Shown here piece after piece: positions 1 to 8,097 of a stretch of DNA of 37,710 nucleotides. Numbering within the stretch: the stretch's first letter is position 1; each line of letters starts with the position of its first letter. Source of the DNA: Tenebrionibacter intestinalis (GTDB lineage Bacteria > Pseudomonadota > Gammaproteobacteria > Enterobacterales > Enterobacteriaceae); assembly GCF_016632365.1 (NCBI RefSeq), contig NZ_JAEPBH010000014.1:52769-90478 (forward strand), read 5' to 3'. A model generated the notes under the pieces. It made no database searches and had not been told where the DNA came from. It was given only the letters and a program-made list of their open reading frames with translations. A program made the position numbers and the translations under genes.

Positions 1-241
1 TGGGGGGTTTGTCAGCAGTCTCGTTTTCTTTTTCCTTTATCGGGGTTAATACAGCGGTATTATCAGGACGGGGCAGCCGTCTGCGAATCTGTCAGGCAAA
101 GGAACGGCCCCCCTGATGTTCCGCTACGCGCCGGCGAGCGCCGGGTTTAGGGGAGATCTACGCGCCAGCCGCCGTCTGTCAGCCGACATTTAAAGCAACA
201 GCGCCGCTTTTCAAACTATCCGGAACAGGCTGCAGCTTGCC

Positions 242-1200
242 TGTAGCGGCTATATCACTGCTGAACTCATCCAAAATCGTGCTGACGCCAGCAAGCTGCA
301 CCGGGGCCTGGCCCGGTATAAAGGCGAAGAAGTAGGTGTCTGTAATGTAGGGACAGCGAAAACGGCCTTAACGGATGGCGTTAGCGAGCTTAACGGCATG
401 GGCGACCTGCGGCTGGATTTTAGCGGGGATAAAACCCGTCGCGTCAGCAGAACTTTCGCGCGTCTGGCAGGCTAAACGGGATCAATGCCTGGCATTTAAC
501 GACCGCGAGCTTCTGCAGGGCGCGGGTAAAGCCAGTAAAAAATTAGCCGATGAAAAAGCGCAGGCGCAACAGGGTCAGTTTGCCAGGTAACTTCTTTTAA
601 GCGCCGACGGTGAAAAAGATATTGTTGCTTTACTACAGTGGGAGAAAGCGCCTGAAAAGCCGCCCTGAGCGCATCCGCGCTACGCAAGCAAAACCATCTG
701 GATAATGCTCTACTGAAATTAGCGCTACAGTAAGCCTTTGAATTAAGACAATTTCACCCAAAAGAGCGCCTAAATCTGCTGTAAAGCGCCCGTTATACCG
801 AAGTACAGACAGAGTTAGCTTTGCGACCGAATGGAGGCGATGAGCCGTAGAACGGGGGTTTACGAAGCCACATTTAACGCACCACGGCCTTAATCAGGGG
901 TTATAAAACCTCAACGGCCGCTCATTATCAGCGATGACTGAAACGCCAAACGTCAACAGCCGCCTCGCTTTACGTTCACGTAAAGCGAGGCGGCCGAGAG
1001 CGACAGCATTATCCCGAAACGTTTAACCTTGAAGCGGTAAAACGGGCGATTGCCCGATTGCCCGATTGCCCGATTGCCCGATTGCCCGAGATCGTTGCGC
1101 TTTTAGCGCGGCATTACAACCCGATCACCTCACGCACAGGCTTTGCTTCTGTATTCAATATTAAGCAAGCTACACAAACAAAAACGCCGCCATCGCGCTA
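242..1200 (+). pseudogene. Decayed coding sequence, unrecognised
   Basis: No intact gene is visible here. One frame stays open from about 242 to 474 and encodes a plausible globular segment (for example LARYKGEEV and GDLRLDFSGDKTRR), then stops. A second frame takes over at about 475-590 with charged helix-like sequence rich in Ala, Lys and Gln, and stops again. Further short open pieces in shifting frames continue past 600, and another near 1010-1200 spans an octamer repeat. This pattern of protein-like sequence hopping between frames is typical of a gene inactivated by several indels. I do not recognise the family. It could also be two unrelated relics. The 71-codon open frame at 375-590 starts inside this decayed sequence and is not a convincing gene. 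Confidence 0.35.
1047..1086. repeat. Five tandem copies of the octamer CGATTGCC
   Basis: Five exact, contiguous copies of the 8-base unit CGATTGCC are followed by a partial CGAG. Eight is not a multiple of three, so each copy gained or lost shifts the reading frame. The flanking frame reads protein-like sequence on both sides (ETFNLEAVKRAI before, PEIVALLARHY after), so the repeat probably expanded by slipped-strand mispairing inside a former gene. Whether it ever acted as a phase-variation switch cannot be seen from this sequence. Confidence 0.85.
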
Positions 1201-1809
1201 TAAATTTTTAATTTATCGCTGATATACGTCCTGTGCATACCCTTTCAGATTACCCAACCTTCTGGTGAGTTTAACGGCTTACTTCGCCATACACTTAAAA
1301 AGATATACACCTTTCTTTCATCTATAAAAAATATTAATACCTTCAGCGAATCTTGTTATACCTTTTGCCCGGGCCTGTTAACTTCTGATAAGTGAATAAT
1401 CAATCATGGTATAAAGAGCTTTACTTTTAACAGGTTAAGCATCCGCCTTATCCGGCAATCGTCATCAATAACACATGCATGTAATTTATATATTCTTTAC
1501 TAAAAAGGTGACATTCAGGCTTAAACATCAGACCCCGCGTTATTACCTGAAGTTAAGCAAACGAAAAATGCGCACGCCATTATTTTTTTATAAATATCCT
1601 CTTACAAATTATATAAGGATAAGCACCGCTGAAGCCTGCGTTTACTTGCTCTAAAGATGAAAGATTTATGTTTATAACCAGGAATACTCGCATTGCTTTG
1701 CGAGATAATAATACCTCTTCTGGTCATTAATTGATAATTAATGACCAGAAAATACGCCAGGTTGCAAAGACAAAACCCTGTTGTTAGAATAGCTTAATTC
1801 AACTGGCTT
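1201..1809. other. Non-coding AT-rich stretch with two hairpins
   Basis: No gene could be supported in these roughly 600 bases. Composition is AT-rich compared with the biosynthetic operon further right. Two clear inverted repeats occur: a short hairpin at 1687-1704 (CTCGCA, 6-base loop, TGCGAG) and the long perfect palindrome at 1718-1750, listed separately. The rest shows no obvious structure. Confidence 0.5.
1718..1750. promoter_or_regulatory. Perfect 15-bp inverted repeat, 3-base loop
   Basis: TTCTGGTCATTAATT (1718-1732) is followed by GAT and then its exact reverse complement (1736-1750). It lies about 60 bases past the stop of the FaeA-like gene on the minus strand. No thymine tract follows on either strand, so it is not a standard intrinsic terminator. 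It could stabilise the 3' end of the FaeA-like message or be a dimeric regulator's binding site. The symmetry is certain; the function is inferred. Confidence 0.6.
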
Positions 1810-2121
1810 TTATGGTAAAAACCATCTGTGATGCTTTTGCATTTTATTCCTGCTTACCTGGCCATATTTTTCCAGAGGCAGGAGTAAGTGCCTGATTTTG
1901 TAAATTGACATACCACAGCAATTGGCAAGTTCCCTTGTGGATAGCCCTTTATCACCATGTTCTTTTAATAACTGGAGAATAATTTCCTGCTCCGGCACAT
2001 TTACCGCTGCATGATTATTTATCCCCATAGCAGTCGCTAACGTTCTGAGGCTATCGAGAGGGGCGCTGGAACGCTTCAGAGATTTATCCGAATATTCAGT
2101 AAAAGAGACAAGCTTCATCAT
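1810..2121 (-). CDS. FaeA/PapI-like winged-helix fimbrial regulator
   Basis: A 103-residue basic protein. The C-terminal half (about residues 42-103) looks like the small winged-helix fold of FaeA/PapI regulators: a helix with EQEIILQLLKEHG, then LSTRELANCCGMSIYKIRHLLLPLEKYG as the helix-turn-helix, and a short basic tail. PapI/FaeA proteins act with Lrp on fimbrial promoters to set phase-variable expression. The chosen ATG at 2121 follows AAAGGATTGTTT, a good ribosome-binding site; the longer frame from 2160 lacks one. The roughly 40-residue N-terminal extension is longer than in PapI (about 77 residues in all). It is divergent from the MarT-like gene. The natural target would be the fimbrial operon at 16281-22585, but that is inference. 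Confidence 0.68.
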   Translation of the reverse strand: MMKLVSFTEYSDKSLKRSSAPLDSLRTLATAMGINNHAAVNVPEQEIILQLLKEHGDKGLSTRELANCCGMSIYKIRHLLLPLEKYGQVSRNKMQKHHRWFLP

Positions 2122-2288
2122 AAACAATCCTTTGTTTTGAAGACAGTCACAGGGTGACACCCTAAGTTATCACCGACAATATTAGCTTAAAATAAAAACC
2201 AAAACAGAATATTTACCTAATATTCACATGTTTTTCCTGTAAAAACGCCAAGACAGAGCTAACTTTTAGGTTTGGTGTGGAGACAAAC

Positions 2289-3032
2289 ATGAAATTCGAA
2301 ATTGAGGAATTTATTCATTTTGATACAGAGGACGCCTCACTTGTTAACCAGAAAACCGGCGATCGTCTGGAGCTTTCACTGACTTCCACCCGGTTGCTGG
2401 CAAAGTTACTTTGCCATCGCAAAGATGTTCTTTCGCGCGATGAAATTTTTCAGTCCGTTTTCGATCAGTTTGGCGCCCGTTCTTCAAATAGTAACCTCAA
2501 TCAATATATTTCCATATTAAGGAGAAACCTTGCCGAACTGGGTATGGTAAAAGAAACTATCACCACTGTTCCACGCGTTGGTTTCAGGATTTCAGAAGAC
2601 GTTATGGTAAAAATGACCGATAACGCTAAAAAACCTGTTACCCTTCCTGAGTCCCACAAAAAAAAAACCTACAAATATTTTTCCCTTTTCCGTATTTTTT
2701 TTCCGTTATCTATTATCCTGTTCATCTCTTGCTTATTCATCGCAAACAGTCTGGAAAGCAAACTGAAAAGCGTCAGCCTCAAAAAAACGGCAATGGATAA
2801 ATGCACCATTTTTTCATCCACGAGCTTTTCAACCAGTGAGATTGAGGAGGCGCTAAGTACAAATTCTCGCCATTCAAGGAAACTGGATTGTTCGATACCT
2901 AAAGAAATATATATCGAAAGGCTACAGATGAACAGTACCCTTGGTACGAACAAGCATTATCTGTTCGTTGAATGCCTGTTATCAAGTAATAAATGTGTAA
3001 GCTATTATTTCAGGGAAAAAGAAAATGCTTAA
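2289..3032 (+). CDS. MarT/CadC/ToxR-type membrane transcriptional regulator
   Basis: A 247-residue protein with an OmpR-type winged-helix DNA-binding domain at about residues 15-105 (LSLTSTRLLAKLLCHRKDVLSRDEIF, then LNQYISILRRNL and the wing TVPRVGFRIS). One transmembrane helix follows at about 128-152, then a periplasmic domain of about 90 residues with four cysteines. This is the ToxR/CadC layout, and the pairing with a downstream FidL-like gene matches Salmonella marT-fidL. ATG at 2289 is preferred over the in-frame GTG at 2277 because GGAG lies 7 bases upstream of it. The stop overlaps the next gene by 8 bases. It probably activates an adhesin gene; in Salmonella MarT activates the autotransporter misL. 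The target here is unknown. Confidence 0.75.
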   Translation: MKFEIEEFIHFDTEDASLVNQKTGDRLELSLTSTRLLAKLLCHRKDVLSRDEIFQSVFDQFGARSSNSNLNQYISILRRNLAELGMVKETITTVPRVGFRISEDVMVKMTDNAKKPVTLPESHKKKTYKYFSLFRIFFPLSIILFISCLFIANSLESKLKSVSLKKTAMDKCTIFSSTSFSTSEIEEALSTNSRHSRKLDCSIPKEIYIERLQMNSTLGTNKHYLFVECLLSSNKCVSYYFREKENA

Positions 3033-3504
3033 AAACATTGCTATAGCTGTAATCGCAATCGTTATCTCTATAATAACTTACTTTAGCTGGTCGTTTTACC
3101 AACGTTACCTGTCGGCCCCCTTCTTTTGTGAGTCCGAATTCTCAATTATCGAGAAAATAAATGATAATCATATTCGCGCTGACGGGCTTTTTTCCCTCGT
3201 AATGACCGACAAACATCTGTTTATCAACATTGACGGCCTGATGACGAAAAATGACAGCAAGTTTATCATTTCACGCGTCATACGCGTTGAATATAACCGC
3301 CATAACCGTGAGTCGCCCTTCCACAGGATCGAAAACATTAAAACGTCACGATATAGCACCGATAATATAGATGATGATTTAGCCAGTGTTCTGTTATTCT
3401 CGCCCACGGGTGAAAATCAGCTACTGTATATCCAAAAAGTCAACAACAACATGCTGTTCTTTGGCAGTCAGTTATTTCCACGGTATGGTTGTAAACGTAA
3501 TTAA
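3025..3504 (+). CDS. FidL-like inner-membrane protein
   Basis: A 159-residue protein with one N-terminal membrane helix (about residues 4-26) and a periplasmic domain containing two cysteines, one just after the membrane (FFCESEF) and one near the C-terminus (RYGCKRN), that could form a disulfide. It overlaps the MarT-like gene by 8 bases, so the two are probably translationally coupled, with GGGAAAAAG as the ribosome-binding site inside the upstream gene. Size, topology and position match FidL-like proteins. By analogy with ToxS beside ToxR it may modulate or stabilise the membrane regulator's periplasmic domain; that role is inferred. Confidence 0.7.
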   Translation: MLKNIAIAVIAIVISIITYFSWSFYQRYLSAPFFCESEFSIIEKINDNHIRADGLFSLVMTDKHLFINIDGLMTKNDSKFIISRVIRVEYNRHNRESPFHRIENIKTSRYSTDNIDDDLASVLLFSPTGENQLLYIQKVNNNMLFFGSQLFPRYGCKRN

Positions 3505-3643
3505 ACCGCATGAGGCCATGCCTTCTGGCGAGCAATGTAAAACGTGCTGTCCCCTCTTTTTTCATCCCAAACAGGCATCCGGTAAAGCCTTTTTTAGCGA
3601 TAAACCTGACGCACCATTAACCCAGGCCCGCGGTATACAAGAG

Positions 3644-3667
3644 CGCCGCAGCAACTAAGCTGCGGCG
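3644..3667 (-). terminator. Probable terminator hairpin of the biosynthetic operon
   Basis: A perfect 9-bp stem, CGCCGCAGC / GCTGCGGCG, with a 6-base loop lies about 20 bases past the ketoreductase stop on the minus strand. The tract after it on the minus strand (CTCTTG) is only weakly T-rich, so termination may be inefficient. It could also end the FidL-like transcript from the plus strand, where the following sequence is likewise not a clean T-run. Confidence 0.5.
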
Positions 3668-3685
3668 TCAGTTATCTCTCCTGTT

Positions 3686-4420
3686 TCAGGCAGACAGGCC
3701 GCCATCCAGCACCAGCGTTTGCCCTGTCAGATAGCGGCTGCCGTCATTAATCAGAAACGCCGCCGTATCGACAACGTCCTGCATTTGACCCAGCCGCCGC
3801 AGCGGAATTTCCTGGCGCATCGCTTTAAGCTTTGTCTGCGGTATGGCCGCAGTCATATCGCTTTCAATAAGACCCGGCGCCAGGCAATTAACCCTGATGC
3901 CAAAGCGCCCCACTTCCCGCGCCAGCGAGCGGGCGACGCCCATCATGGCCGCCTTGCTGGCGGCATAGGCGGTCTGCCCGCTATTTCCTTTGACGGCCGT
4001 CACGGAAGACATCATGACGATAGCGCCTTCTCCTTGCGTCATCATTGCCGGCAACAGCGCCTTGTTCCAGCTCACCATTGCGATCAGGTTGTTATCCAAC
4101 ACATCGCGCCAGACGTCCGCATCCTGATGAATATGCAGCGCGTCCCGGGCAATGCCGGCATTATGAATAATGGCCCCCGGCGGACCGAACTCGTCAAGCA
4201 TCGCCTGCGCCAGCTCTTCCACGCGCTGCTCATCTTTCCCGTCGCAACAATAACCCCTGACCCAGGCATCCGTATGCGCCTGCGCCTGCGCAAGAGTTTG
4301 CGCGACGCCTTCTTCGCGACGTCCGGTAAAAGCGACATTCCACTGCGGGAGCAGGCCGGTCACCAGTGCCCGGCCAATGCCGCGGCTGCCGCCAGTGATC
4401 AAAACCCATTTCTGCATCAT
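3686..4420 (-). CDS. FabG-like 3-oxoacyl-ACP reductase (SDR family)
   Basis: A 244-residue short-chain dehydrogenase. It has the Rossmann cofactor motif TGGSRGIG (residues 9-16), NAG at 87-89, catalytic Ser139, Tyr152 and Lys156 (YAASK) spaced as in FabG, and the C-terminal LTGQTLVLDGG that closes the nucleotide site. It would reduce 3-oxoacyl-ACP to 3-hydroxyacyl-ACP with NADPH. Its ATG directly abuts the carrier protein's stop (TGAATG), so the two are translationally coupled. It is the last gene of the operon and acts with the ketosynthase, dehydratase and carrier protein just upstream. It cannot be the housekeeping fabG, since it sits outside the fab cluster and beside peptide-export genes. 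Confidence 0.88.
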   Translation of the reverse strand: MMQKWVLITGGSRGIGRALVTGLLPQWNVAFTGRREEGVAQTLAQAQAHTDAWVRGYCCDGKDEQRVEELAQAMLDEFGPPGAIIHNAGIARDALHIHQDADVWRDVLDNNLIAMVSWNKALLPAMMTQGEGAIVMMSSVTAVKGNSGQTAYAASKAAMMGVARSLAREVGRFGIRVNCLAPGLIESDMTAAIPQTKLKAMRQEIPLRRLGQMQDVVDTAAFLINDGSRYLTGQTLVLDGGLSA

Positions 4421-4672
4421 TCAGGCCGCCGTTTCCTTAACAAAGTACTCACACAGCTCGCGCAGCGTCATTGTCGGATGCTGAACAAACAAATCCGCGC
4501 TCAGCGTAACGCCGAATTCACGCCTGGCGAGGATCATTAATTCCACGTAATCAAGGCTATCCAGCTCCAGCGCCGTCAGCGGCGCATCAGGGTTGAGATC
4601 GTCGATATCAAGATCTTTGGCATCACAGATCATTTCACTGACTTTTGCATATATGCTGTCGTAATTATTCAT
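4421..4672 (-). CDS. Acyl carrier protein
   Basis: An 83-residue acidic protein with the phosphopantetheine attachment motif LDSLD, Ser39 being the modified residue. Predicted helices and length match type II ACPs. The sequence after the motif (YVELMILARREFGV) differs from housekeeping AcpP, which suggests a dedicated carrier. It would hold the growing acyl chain for the ketosynthase, ketoreductase and dehydratase, and probably donates it to the LpxL-like acyltransferase. No phosphopantetheinyl transferase is encoded in the window, so a host enzyme must activate it. Eleven bases separate it from the dehydratase gene, and its stop abuts the reductase start. Confidence 0.9.
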   Translation of the reverse strand: MNNYDSIYAKVSEMICDAKDLDIDDLNPDAPLTALELDSLDYVELMILARREFGVTLSADLFVQHPTMTLRELCEYFVKETAA

Positions 4673-4683
4673 AATATTATCTT

Positions 4684-5451
4684 TTAGTTTGCAGCCAGAA
4701 GGCCGATTTTTAAGGTTATTGCATTACTGATAGTCATATTTTCCTCTCTGATGGCGGCAGCAATGCGCACGACGGCGCCGCTTTTAATATCCCCCACCAC
4801 CAGCGCAGGTAAAACATCTATTTTCAGCGCGTGTGTAAACGTTCCGCTTTGCCAGGGCAGCAATAGCGAACGGTGAAAAACCAGTTCCTGATGGGTCTGT
4901 ACGACCTGGCATTGAGAAAAAATTTTCTCCAGCGACGCCCCGGGCGGCAGGCACGAGGCGATAACGTCCTGACGCAGCAGCGCGGCATCGTGAATCAGAT
5001 GGCGAAACAGCAGCGCATCCAGAAACTGCCACCGCGTTGCCTGCGCCAGTAGCGGCGTGAAGGCGCGCTCAAGCGCGGCAATATCGTCGACGCTCAGCAC
5101 GCTCTGGCTGGCCGCCGCCGTCTCGTCGGCGGCGTGGTGCGCCGTTAGCTGGCAGGAAAGGCATGTTTGCGCCATTGCCGGATCGATAACCGACGCCGCC
5201 GCCGCTCTTTTTTCATCCGCCTCCAGTGAGTAAGACGCGCCATACCATAGCGGACGACGCATTCTTACCATGCACTTCAGCCACTGCGCCGCCGGGGCCG
5301 CAGGCTCAATGAAGCGCTTTACATCCAGCAGCGCCCGCATGCCATGAATCGACAACGCCCCCCGCGTCTTATCAAAATGCACGGGGTTGTAGTCGCCGGA
5401 AAACGCCGCCCACCGTCGGGCATCGTCAGGCGTATAAACCAGCGTTCTCAC
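4684..5451 (-). CDS. MaoC-like hot-dog dehydratase
   Basis: A 255-residue protein. The N-terminal segment FSGDYNPVHFD carries the MaoC/(R)-hydratase pair Asp20 and His25 with the usual D-x4-H spacing, followed by SIHGMRALL where the family has its HG-containing helix. The rest is much less conserved but long enough for a second hot-dog unit without the motif, as in double hot-dog enzymes. It would interconvert 3-hydroxyacyl-ACP and 2-enoyl-ACP. The start is GTG at 5451, overlapping the ketosynthase stop as GTGA. With no enoyl reductase in the operon, the product could stay unsaturated unless host FabI acts. Assignment to the MaoC family is firm; the exact substrate is not. Confidence 0.75.
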   Translation of the reverse strand: MRTLVYTPDDARRWAAFSGDYNPVHFDKTRGALSIHGMRALLDVKRFIEPAAPAAQWLKCMVRMRRPLWYGASYSLEADEKRAAAASVIDPAMAQTCLSCQLTAHHAADETAAASQSVLSVDDIAALERAFTPLLAQATRWQFLDALLFRHLIHDAALLRQDVIASCLPPGASLEKIFSQCQVVQTHQELVFHRSLLLPWQSGTFTHALKIDVLPALVVGDIKSGAVVRIAAAIREENMTISNAITLKIGLLAAN

Positions 5452-6710
5452 TCGTGCTTCTCCAGTACCAGCGCGGCGTTCGCACCGCCAAAACCAAAGC
5501 TCATATTCAGCGTCCGGCGTATATTGCCGCGACGATGTCCCTGAGCAATGTAGTCAAGATCGCACTGCGGATCGGGTTCGCTCAGGTTTGCCGTCGCCGG
5601 CATAATGCCGTGCGCCATAGTCTGCAGGCAGATAATGCTTTCAAAGCTGCCGGCAGCGGCAATGAGGTGCCCGGAATAGGATTTGGTGCTGGACACCGGA
5701 ATGTCGTAAGCCGCACGGCCCAGCGCCATTTTTAGCGACTGTGTTTCGTTCAGATCGTTAAGCGGCGTTGAGGTGCCATGCGCATTGATATAGTCCAGTT
5801 GCTCCGGCTCAAGCCCTGCAACCTGCAACGCCTGCCTGATTGTTTGTACGCGCGCAACGCAATCTTCAGCAGGCGACGTAAAGTCAAACGCATCTGAAAA
5901 ATTAGCGTAGCCGGTCACCTCACCGAGGATCGTCGCTCCGCGCGCCAGCGCGCTCTCACGCTCTTCCAGGCAGAGCACCGCGGCGCCTTCTGAAAGCACA
6001 AAACCGTTACGTCCGGCGCTGAATGGACAACTGGCGCGGGTAATCTCCTCTTGCTCCTTGCACAGCGCGCCGAGCACATCAATATTCCAGACGGCATAAT
6101 GGCTTATCAGCGATTCTCCGGAACCCGCCAGCATCATGGTCGCCCGCCCGTTACGAATAGCTTCCCAGGCATCGCCAATGACCATATTGCCGGTCGCGCA
6201 GGCCGCCACGGCCGTATTCTGGTAGCCGCGTAAATTCCAGAACTGGCTACAGGCCGCCGTCGCCACGTTAGGCATGGTTAAAAAACAGTTGAAGGGCGAT
6301 GAGATATTCGTCGCGGCAAACTCTTTTGTGCCCGCATTGCTTTCATCCAGCCCCCCCCAGCCCGTCCCCATTATCACGCCGCACGCCAGCGGGTCGTAAA
6401 CATCCTGGGGCTGGCCGTCGCCAAACGCCATCGCCACGGCCTGGCGCGCAGCGCCAAGCGTCAACCTTGCATAACGCGGCAGGCGGCGGCGAATCGCCGC
6501 CGGCACGCCTTTCAGGCCTGGCTCTTCGTCAATTAATCCAAAAAAACGAGACTGAATGTTGTACGCCGAATAATCCACGGCACGGTAGCCCAGCCGGCCA
6601 TCCATAATGGCCTGCCAGCTCTCCTGGGCGGTTATGCCCAGCGGCGTTACTGCGCCATACCCGGTAACGACGACACGTTTAAAATGATTTTTTTCTTTAT
6701 TTTGATGCAT
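5448..6710 (-). CDS. Beta-ketoacyl-ACP synthase, FabF/FabB-like
   Basis: A 420-residue thiolase-fold ketosynthase with a complete Cys-His-His triad: Cys171 in AACATGN, His311 in NAHGTST and His348 in SYSGHLIAAAG, with Lys343 and the closing FGFGGANAALVL. It should condense malonyl-ACP with an acyl primer and is not a chain-length-factor-type inactive partner. The ATG lies inside the end of the outer-membrane-factor gene (14-base overlap) and its stop overlaps the dehydratase start. It is the only ketosynthase in the window; aryl-polyene clusters, by contrast, usually carry several. Its chain length and primer cannot be read from the sequence. Confidence 0.92.
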   Translation of the reverse strand: MHQNKEKNHFKRVVVTGYGAVTPLGITAQESWQAIMDGRLGYRAVDYSAYNIQSRFFGLIDEEPGLKGVPAAIRRRLPRYARLTLGAARQAVAMAFGDGQPQDVYDPLACGVIMGTGWGGLDESNAGTKEFAATNISSPFNCFLTMPNVATAACSQFWNLRGYQNTAVAACATGNMVIGDAWEAIRNGRATMMLAGSGESLISHYAVWNIDVLGALCKEQEEITRASCPFSAGRNGFVLSEGAAVLCLEERESALARGATILGEVTGYANFSDAFDFTSPAEDCVARVQTIRQALQVAGLEPEQLDYINAHGTSTPLNDLNETQSLKMALGRAAYDIPVSSTKSYSGHLIAAAGSFESIICLQTMAHGIMPATANLSEPDPQCDLDYIAQGHRRGNIRRTLNMSFGFGGANAALVLEKHE

Positions 6711-8097
6711 TGCTGTCTATCCCTTGCTTAACTTCACCGCCTCCCTGCGCCAGCCAAAGCTGCATCGTGGCGTAAAGATAATCGTACTGCGCCTGCGCCA
6801 GGCTGTTTTCCTGCAACAGCAGATCGTCCTGCGCATTAAGTAACGTCTGGTAATCAACCGCTCCGGCACGATAGCGGCTTTGCGTCAGCTTCAACCGCTG
6901 CTGGCTCAACGCCAGCGACGTCTGTAACCTTTCCCGCTGCTCATCCGCGCTCAGGCGCGCTTCCATCGCGTTATCCACTTCGGAAAGCGCGGTATAAGCG
7001 GTGCGGCGAAAGGTCACCGCCGCCTGTTGCACCTGTAAACCCGCCTGCGCGATGGTAAGCTGCACGGTATTCCACTGGATAAACGGCGCCGCCACAGAAG
7101 CGCCCAGCGTACGCACCGGCGCGCTGAACCACTGGCTGAATACCTGGCTTCCGGCGTTAAGCGCCGCGCTCAGCGACAGCGTAGGGTAAAAGCTCAGCCT
7201 TGAAACATCGTAACCGGAGAGGGCGGCACGTAGCCGGTATTCCGCCGCCTGAACGTCAGGACGACGGGCGATCACCCACAGCGGCGTGCGGGACGCGATC
7301 GGCACACGTTTGCCCACGGCCAGCGTCGTTGCTTCGTTCGTGTGCTGTTCCGCCGGGCGGTTTAGCAGCAGCGCCAGCGCGTTACGCGAGTTTTCACGCT
7401 GCTGTAGCTGTGCACGAAGCTGGTTCTGACGGGCAATCAGCGTCTGGCGCGATTGCAGCACATCCAGTTGGCCGACCTTGCCTGCCCGGTACCAGGACTC
7501 CACCTGCTCCAGCGTCTGCCGGGCAATTTGCTGGCTTTTTTTCAGGTTGCTGATTTGCTGGTTATTCAGCGCGATAGTCCAGTAAAGCTGCGCGGTAGTG
7601 CCAATGGTTGACAGCACCGTTGCCTGGTAATCCTGCTCGCTGGCCTGTACCTGCCACTCGCTTTGTTCCCGGGTTCGCGCCAGCTTACCCCACAAATCCA
7701 GTTCGTAGTTCAGCGACAGCGAAGTATTGTAGCTTTCCTGCGGCGCCTGCCCGGTACGCACACTTTTGCTGTTGCTGGCGCTGGCGCCAAGCGTGACGTC
7801 CGGCGTCAGATTGGTGTTACTCAGTCCTGCGGTTGCGCGCGCGATTTTCAGCGTGATGGCCGCAGCGGCCAGATCGTTATTGGTCTGGAGCACCTGCGAG
7901 ATTGTGCTCGTAAGGCGCGGATCGTCAAACCCCTGCCACCAGCTCTCTCCTGCCGCCAGCCGACGCGCCTTATCCTGCCCGGCTTTCTGCTCCCAGGTTT
8001 GCGGTACGGACAAGAGCGGGCGTTGGTAATCGCTGCGGGTAAAGCTACCGCACCCGGCAAGCAGCAGCGTTGTAATAAGAAGCGTATGTTTTATCAT
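6697..8097 (-). CDS. Outer-membrane factor lipoprotein (NodT/TolC family)
   Basis: A 466-residue protein starting at ATG 8097, which overlaps the macB-like stop as ATGA. The N-terminus is a lipoprotein signal with lipobox LLAGC, Cys16 being the lipidated residue. An open frame continues upstream to 8304, but that part is antisense-like shadow of the MacB gene and would bury the lipobox. Two long coiled-coil regions rich in Gln, Ala and Leu, each followed by beta-strand segments, match the duplicated OMF architecture of CusC/OprM-type channels. With the adjacent MacA- and MacB-like proteins it would complete a tripartite pump across the envelope. The C-terminus overlaps the ketosynthase start, so efflux and acyl-synthesis genes share one transcript. 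Confidence 0.88.
   Translation of the reverse strand: MIKHTLLITTLLLAGCGSFTRSDYQRPLLSVPQTWEQKAGQDKARRLAAGESWWQGFDDPRLTSTISQVLQTNNDLAAAAITLKIARATAGLSNTNLTPDVTLGASASNSKSVRTGQAPQESYNTSLSLNYELDLWGKLARTREQSEWQVQASEQDYQATVLSTIGTTAQLYWTIALNNQQISNLKKSQQIARQTLEQVESWYRAGKVGQLDVLQSRQTLIARQNQLRAQLQQRENSRNALALLLNRPAEQHTNEATTLAVGKRVPIASRTPLWVIARRPDVQAAEYRLRAALSGYDVSRLSFYPTLSLSAALNAGSQVFSQWFSAPVRTLGASVAAPFIQWNTVQLTIAQAGLQVQQAAVTFRRTAYTALSEVDNAMEARLSADEQRERLQTSLALSQQRLKLTQSRYRAGAVDYQTLLNAQDDLLLQENSLAQAQYDYLYATMQLWLAQGGGEVKQGIDSNASK

Noticed and set aside
1047-1086. CRISPR-like or iteron array
   Set aside because: The octamer units are contiguous with no spacers and no replication or cas gene is near, so it is a simple tandem repeat.
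3719-4540. Long plus-strand open frame opposite the reductase and ACP genes
   Set aside because: It is antisense to two well-supported overlapping genes and its protein is low-complexity Arg/His/Ala-rich, typical of a GC-driven shadow frame.
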